Assembly (NCBI RefSeq): GCF_026151205.1 | Contig: NC_087073.1 | Location: 9,376,411-9,440,410, forward strand | Length of the DNA: 64,000 bases | Source: Bolinopsis microptera | Taxonomy: Eukaryota > Ctenophora > Tentaculata > Lobata > Bolinopsidae | Direction of reading: 5' to 3' | In this document: positions 57,701 through 64,000 of the stretch, piece by piece | How the letters are laid out: every line of letters begins with the position of its first letter | Numbering within the stretch: the first letter of the stretch is position 1 | Position numbers and translations under genes: made by a program | Notes under the pieces: model-generated | Told to the model about the DNA's origin: nothing | Databases searched by the model: none | Seen by the model: the letters and a program-made list of their open reading frames with translations, nothing else

Positions 57701-58771
57701 ATGTGAACGACCTCTTATAAAGTTTCAACAATTGTAAACAATGATTTACAGTAGGCCAAGTAAAGCATTCATGTACATTACCAAGCGTTTATTTAAAACA
57801 GTATCGAAAATAACAAAAGCTTTAAAAGGGGGCAATTTATAACTACAAAGTAAACTGTAATTCTAACGTAATGTGGAAATAATTTAATTTTCCGAATAAA
57901 ACCTAATTTCATAAATGCGATTCGTTTTCATCCTCATAATCAATGTCCAAATATTATTGACAAAATTTCTTAAAAGTGCAGTCACCCTCAGGTCTCTGAA
58001 TCCCAAGCAAAGCGTCTAATGTTCAAACCTCAGTCATACGTTAATCTATGGACAAATTCACTTAAGTTGAACATAAAAATCATAAAATCAAACTAAAGGA
58101 AGGCTCGATGACGTTTGAAGAAAATAAAGTAAAAATTCTTGGTGCAATTTTAGAATTGCCAAACCATTTAAATTCACATTATATCATAATGCAATGCGAA
58201 TTAATTTTACATTCCCGCAGGGGTCTCAAAACAAGGTTTATATAAAAATAAAGCACTAAATATTTCAAATGGAATCTATCTTATGTGTAACTAAAAGAAT
58301 TATTCGTCCACGAGACTACGCTTGAATTTCAAAGTCAGAAACCTAGCCAATCTAAAACCAGTGGACCATTTTGGTTTTCGTGCCAATCCGGTTGTTGCAA
58401 GCACAAGTACCGTACGTGTCAGTGTCGCGTTTTTCATGGCATATGAAAAAGATCTAGATGTTGATAAGCAACTCTGATGAGCGAAAAACTGCGATTATTT
58501 AATCAAAAATCATTAACAATTTAATGGAACAGAAAACTCATCAAAAGCTCAAAGAACAGAGACATTTTCTAAAATAACCCATAAAAACAGACTATCATAA
58601 TTCATTATAGATATAGTTTATATCGTAACATACAAAATATTCTTTTCATCAAATCATTCAGAGTCGGAAGGGTCCCTTGTTCGTCAAAAGTACAAATCAC
58701 TCTTCATCCTATGATATCAGGAGTGCGGCGAGTATATTATATAACACCTAAGTGCAGTATTAGAATAAACC
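54728..58771. repeat. GC-rich repeat cluster between talin and the receptor gene
   Basis: A unit containing GCTCTAACCAGAGCCCT, TTGCAGTAGCGCGC, GAAACAAGCGCG, CGCAGTGGCGCGAAAGCACA and TGAACG recurs at about 54736, 55878, 56440 and 56896, with an antisense remnant at 9184. A second unit, GCTACTTCGAAGAAATTTAG, recurs at about 56211 and 56611, with an inverted version near 57080. Spacers and losses differ between copies. No protein gene is visible. From 57.4 kb to the talin stop the sequence is AT-rich and probably includes the talin 3' UTR. Confidence 0.75.
54820..55774. mobile_element. 955-bp element with 24-bp terminal inverted repeats
   Basis: Left end TTACTGAGCGGCGCTCAGCC and right end (reverse complement) TTACTGAGCGGTGCTCAGCC match at 23 of 24 positions and each is itself partly palindromic (TGAGCGG..GCTCA). 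The interior is AT-rich, without a transposase frame. No target duplication was found, so the superfamily is open. GACAGGCTGAGCGCC, part of the same end, also occurs near 25038. Confidence 0.7.
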
Positions 58772-61700
58772 CTACGTGTCCTGGTTGTCCTGCAGTTTCT
58801 TGAACGAGTATGTCTGAGCGTGTCGGATTTTGGCTAGCTGTTTTCGGGCCTGTTCCAACTCCCTTTCCCTCCGCAAGATCTCCTCCTGCGCCTGGAGCTC
58901 AGCAGCCATGGCGTACACTGCACTACTCTGGACACTCACCTCAACCTGGGAACACGGCATATTTGTTTAATATAAATAATCTTAAATCGTAAGTTAAAAC
59001 AATTTGTAGTACATAAGTCATAATATACACTTGCACTGATAGAGGTGCGACCTAGAAGAGTATAAGAGCGAAATACGCTCAGCGTACATGTCTATGATAA
59101 ATAAAACACCGACCTCTTGTTCGTCGAACACAGACGCTGATTGAGCTGCCTTGACCAGGCAATCAGCTGCCCTCTTGACCTTGTTACCAGCCGTCTGGAG
59201 ACGCTGTGCGTTTTCTGAATGCTGATCCGCTTTAACCATGCAGGCCATCAGCAGCTGGGCTGTGGAGTTAGCTACTCCCTTTGCAGATGCGATAAGCTTC
59301 TCTTCAGAGGCATTTCCCTGGTAGGAGTAACAATTAGGGTTTAACTAGAATTAAATTACCCAGCTCCTAATTACTGATGGTATTTTTATTTTCATCAAAC
59401 AAAATGCAAGAAATAAAATAGTATAAAGGCATACCTGCACGGCAGCATTAGCGGCTTCACACAATGTGCTGGTGGCAGCTGCCACCATCCTGGCAGCACC
59501 AACCAGACCCTCTGACCAGATGCTCTCTTTGTCCAGATTTGTTGTCGTCACTCGGCCCTGTCTTGCCAATTCTCGCTGAGTAGCAGATGCAACTCTAACC
59601 AAGGCACTGGTGGCACCAGCAATTGCCTTAGCTGCTTCCAAAATCTGTTCTTCGAAGTTGAGAGACTCGTCCACTTTCTTTCCTGTTTTCTTTCCTGAAA
59701 ATGGTCATGTGTTTAAAAAGTGAATACCCATTTCATACTTCTAAAAATTGTACATAATTTTGAGATATAAAGTCCAACTTTCAAACTACATATATATGAC
59801 TCAAATCTCGCATCTTCAACTTACTGGGCTGAAGCATTGACAGTTTCTTGGCAGCAGCCTCGATACTGGCAGCAGCATTGAGCAGTTCGTTCTCAGCAAT
59901 AACATTAGGATCATCAGGGTTAACCCAGTCAGCTCCAGTCTTCATTTCCTGGAGTCACGTCGATCATGAGCAATATTCAAAAAATCTCTAGAATAAAAAG
60001 TGCTCCACTTTAAGTACTCAAAAATCGTTTATTACAGTCACCAGGGAGCAGGAGGCGAGCTTACCTCAGCACAACCGATAGGATTTCCGGTGCTTTCAGC
60101 GATTTGCTTGGAATACTCGATGAGTTGTTTGTTCTCAAGTTGAACAAAGGCAATATTTCAAAATAATTTCTGGAATCAAAAACCCTTCACTCGATATTTA
60201 AAAACGGTGTAATACAGTAATCAGGGAGGGGAGCTAACCTCAGCACAACCGATGAGATTCTTGACGCTTTCAGCGATTTTCTTAGAATACTCGATAAGTT
60301 GGCTGTTCTCAGGTTGTCCAGCAGAAAGTGATTCACACATGTACTCCAACATATCCCGATAGGCCATACTCGTACTGCGACCAGCTTGTAACACCTGATT
60401 AGAAGAGGTTTTACTACACTTCGGTTATAATTATACAGTTTCTTCTATTGTTGTGAATTACACTTTCAATGCAATGGAGCATCAAATCGGAAAAGAGAAC
60501 GGCAAGGCCCCACAAATGGTATGTGTTTTACCTTGAGCTTGAGTGCCTCGCTCTCCGCGTTATTAGAGGCTCCCTTGCACGTGTTCAACATGTCAGTGAT
60601 AGCCTTGCGACCCATGTTACCCGCAGCTGCAATGTCGTCTTGTTTGGCTGTGTTACCTGCTGCCACTGCTTTTGTAGTAGCAATTGTGATCTCCTTAGCG
60701 GCTCTGATGAGGTCCTAGAGAGAGTGAGAGTTAGAGGACGAATTGTTTTTATTTTGTATGAGAATAAGAAATAATATCAGATAAATGTTATAGTGATTTG
60801 AAGTAGAACGCTGGAAGAAGTAATTGTATTGACTAAATCTGAAGGTAAAAACAGCTGTTGATTAGTTTCTACAGTAACATTTGTAGAGATGTACCTTGGT
60901 TCCACAAAGGTCAAATTAAATGCTTCGCCAAGTTTAGAATGATAACTAAACTGAACGGAGGTGCAATACTGTAACGCTGTATTATTTTTCATAACTCTGA
61001 AGTTCACTTGAATTGAAAATGAAATGCTGTGGTGCTATTGCCCATGCTGTCTTCTGTGAAGAAATGACTGTAAGTATAACATAATACTGCACTTGGAGAA
61101 AAAGTGCTGAACAAAATGTAAGTGCTTAAATTGGAGCAGAGAGTGGATACGATTCTCCTAAAAATAAGATAAAATTAAACCCACTGTTCCGTCCCTAACA
61201 AAATCCTTCCCCAAACTTAGAGCAGAAGAGACAAACAGAGTAATTTGAAAGGTAAGAGAAGTTTGAATCAGAAAAATCATGAATGGGAACTGGGATGATT
61301 AATTGCGGTTCCATTCTTAAAATTGCTGTTATTGCTGTTAAGACCAAAGCGGAGAAGACGGTTTTCCGAGCGAGAAAACTTAAAAGATCTGTTTCATCAT
61401 CCCATGGAGGAAATATCCACATTAACAAGTGCAGTGCCCAGCAAATCGGAGACATAGAATCACACTCGGCAGGTGACATAAGAATCACACTCTTCAGGGC
61501 AGGGATCACTCGTTCTTTAATTCTACCTGGGCATTTGCCATCCTGGCCTTTTCTTTGGTTGCTTCGGCACTTGGCCTGGACATAATGGAGCTCTGCAGGC
61601 GCGGTCTGACCTGAACTTCCGCGTCAGAGTCAAAACCATCGGAGTCAGAATTGCCTGACTAAAGGTTGTGCCAGGGTTAAAAAGGGGGTTAGTTGTTTGT

Positions 61701-64000
61701 GCTAGTGGTGCTCGACGGCATTTATGTTTTAGAAGAATGTGCTGTAAGAGTTTGGTAAGTATTTAATGAGCCCCTCTGTTGGTATTATAGTTTAACGTTA
61801 GCATGCATGTTTTGGAGTTTGGTGATCTTTGGTGAGTTTACGGTATAAACATTTTAATGCACTCGGTAATATACGTAAAAGAAAGCTTGATCACATATGA
61901 CGTTAGAAATACGATGACCATGATTGCCACAAATATATTTAGAAAACAGCTCCATGACTACCTCTGGAGAAGCTGATGCAGCTCCAGCTGAAGCGTTGTC
62001 CAGAGCTTTGATGTCGCTGGAGACGGCGTCCACTGCAATTTCTAGAGCTCTTGTTCCTCGGCTGGCCTTGTCTTCAGCACTCTTCACTGTCTTCAATAAA
62101 GAGCTGGTGGGAATAGAAAATTAGTTAGTTAAATACATATTCAACATCGGCGGTAAATCGGACGCTGGGCGCGGTAAATTGGGGTTTTTACTGTAATTGG
62201 AAACTAGAAGTAGTACCGAACACGCGGTAAATTAGGGTTTTTATTGTAATTAGAAACTAGATGATGTACCTAACACTTTGAACCATCTCTTTAGCGCTAC
62301 TCTTTAAATTGTCCATGGTATCGTGCTCACTAGATTTACCACACGCGTCTTTGGTGGAATCGATCAAACCAGACAGTGCCTTAGCAACATCCATACAGGC
62401 GTTCAGCAACATAACCTGGGTCTCAACATCGTCAATAGACAAAGCTCCAGCACCACGTTTAACTGCGTCAGCAAGGTTGGAGATGGTGGTTTGAGCAGCT
62501 AGGGCAGCCTGCTTGAGTTGAGCCTGATCTGCTGCAGCTCCTGCAACCAGTTGTTTGGTGTTCTCTACCAATTTCTTAGCGGTTCCTGAGGGGAGTAAAT
62601 GTCACGAACCACACGCAGAATATTAAAAGAAGTCTATCCGAAATTCAATTTCCAGGCAACTTCTTAAGAATTTCGCCATGTCTCGGCGTCAGAAACTTAC
62701 CAAGAATATTTTCTCTGTGGTTGGAGAAGGGTTCTCCTGTGTTCTCCAGAGCGCCGGTCCTAGCGAACATCTGCATGGTTTCCAAATCTCCGGTGATACC
62801 GACAATAGAGTTAATAGTGTCGATACACGCCTGGGTTCCTTGACTACTTTGCTGCAGTGACTGTAGGAGGAACGAGTTAGCGAGCAAATCAAAGATATAA
62901 ACTTAACAAATTTGTTGAGTGTCTAAGTAATCATCACAACATGATTTACCATGAAGTAGTCTAGCTGTTTAACAGTGATAGTAACACAGCAAATTACTCA
63001 AATATCACAGTTGTTTATAGGTAATTCATCATAATTTAAGGTGGTACATTATACATTCAGGTGATCTAGTATTAATTAAAGTATGCCCCCTTTGGCACCG
63101 GCATAACTATATCAAGTTATGGCAAAGAAACATTAATAATTTGAAGGTATGTTTGGTAAACTAACCTGAAGGATAGCGTGTACACCATGTGCAACTCCCT
63201 TGGCATGTTCACTCAGTTCTCTCCGGGAGATGGAATCCTTAGGATTACTCTGAACAGTAGCGCTTGTTTTCACCAGCTCAGAACAAGGATTAGCCAGCTT
63301 GTCTGTGGCGTCCCTGAGAGGCTCTGTACCCTGGCTGTCGGCACACTGTCTCACGTTATCCACCAGACTAGCGTACTCTTCAGATATAACCTGAGCAAGA
63401 TCGGACAGAGACTCGGGGCTGAGACTGGCCTTACCGACCATGTCCTGGCCAGCACCAGCTATAGCTCTGGCATTGTTCAGGATAGCCTCGTGTTGAGCCA
63501 TCACGGAAACACTTTCTTCAACTGGGTCGTTGAGAGTTCCACGTGACTTGGCGATATTCTCAATAAGTGAGGTGGACAGACCACTTTCAGGAGCCATTTC
63601 CAGGGTAAGTCTGAGGTCCTTGATAGCCTCATCGACAGCTTCAACATCCTGGTCTAATTTAGGATGAAGAGCAGTGGCGTTGGGGTTCCCTCCGCAATCT
63701 TTAGAGGTGCTTAACATATCGGACATTGCCTCCATCAGAGTTCTAGCCTGGAGTGGGGAGGACAGTTAATCATTTATATCGTGATGTAATCGTGAAAGTG
63801 AATATAAATTTCCGACAGTCGGGACCCTACAAGAAAGCTTGAAAGTTAAATTGTAAGAACCTGAGAGAAGAGGTCCTGTTGTCGATCCATGTCACTAAGT
63901 TTAGATGCAGCTCCAATAGTAGCACGAGATACAGGGTCAAAGTACAAAGACAATGTAGCCACGTTGTGTCCAAGCCTCTCGGGGTGACTCTTTGCAGACT
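58772..64000 (-). CDS. TLN: Talin, C-terminal rod and dimerisation helix (partial; runs off the right edge)
   Basis: Talin links integrin tails to actin at cell-matrix adhesions. Twelve exons in coding order: 63861-64000 (partial), 63166-63747, 62701-62860, 62270-62585, 61962-62103, 61527-61655, 60532-60714, 60239-60394, 59825-59948, 59435-59694, 59114-59317, 58772-58945. They give about 855 residues, all helical and Ala-rich as in the rod bundles. Talin-specific stretches: ADWVNPDDPNVIAENELL, DESLNFEEQILEAAKAIAGA, ARMVAAATSTLCEAANAAVQ, MACMVKADQHSENAQRLQTA. The C-terminal actin-binding (I/LWEQ) module and dimerisation helix (QEEILRRERELEQARKQLAK) are complete. For the exon ending at 61527 the acceptor at 61655 was chosen because it alone keeps phase. 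A partial duplicate exon lies at 60065-60147. Confidence 0.97.
60065..60147 (-). pseudogene. Duplicated partial talin exon
   Basis: This segment copies the 3' half of the talin exon at 60239-60394, encoding QLIEYSKQIAEST...IGCAE against QLIEYSKKIAESV...IGCAE. It keeps a good donor (GAG|GTAAGC). The duplicated unit is about 174 bp and includes flanking intron. Upstream there is no usable acceptor: the only nearby AG opens into a frame with an early TGA. So it is probably not spliced in, although it has stayed open. Confidence 0.85.

Noticed and set aside
61529..61659. Alternative start of a talin exon giving an S-D-rich segment (SGNSDSDGFDSD)
   Set aside because: That frame leaves the wrong phase for the next exon; the acceptor at 61655 keeps phase on both sides.

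Overview
This window is nuclear DNA of an invertebrate animal. It is AT-rich, its coding exons are short and bounded by GT...AG introns, and every well-supported gene is of animal type: S-adenosylhomocysteine hydrolase, talin, a ciliary microtubule protein, class A GPCRs, and LRR/LDLa and Kazal/Ig/VWD extracellular proteins. The intronless GPCRs and the mix of Penelope-like, LINE, SINE, hAT and mariner-type elements suggest an early-branching or soft-bodied invertebrate. A cnidarian is my best guess, but the sequence does not prove it.

Layout. 0.1-0.9 kb holds two related transposon C-terminal fragments (minus). 1.34-7.36 kb (plus) is a three-exon gene of unknown function with a coding minisatellite; its large intron has taken in degenerate repeats and an antisense Penelope-like retroelement. 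7.4-10.4 kb is non-coding and carries a SINE-like insertion with a 22-bp target duplication and a hairpin. 10.46-24.78 kb (minus) is a complete eight-exon AHCY gene. Its 8.1-kb fifth intron holds two whole plus-strand genes (a secreted Kazal-Ig-VWD protein and a coiled-coil protein), and its first intron holds a LINE fragment. Head to head with AHCY across 1.9 kb starts a CFAP276-like gene (plus, 26.6 to at least 32.1 kb); its introns contain a new-looking TIR element and an antisense intronless GPCR. 32.4-35.0 kb is a repeat nest. 38.4-52.55 kb (minus) is a 14-exon single-pass receptor with LRRs, six LDLa modules, a TM helix and two PPxY motifs. A second intronless GPCR lies in one of its introns, next to a broken copy of its own 3' end. 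53.2-57.2 kb is a transposon-rich intergenic block: tRNA-type SINE, mariner-type and hAT-type non-autonomous elements, a 955-bp TIR element and GC-rich repeats. 58.77 kb to the right edge (minus) is the C-terminal 855 residues or so of talin in 12 exons.

The neighbouring genes do not form a pathway. The striking feature is how genes are nested inside each other's introns (four nested genes in three hosts) and how many small tandem duplications affect exons, splice sites and 5' flanks. All exon models were built by hand from splice consensus and phase agreement; no search was run.
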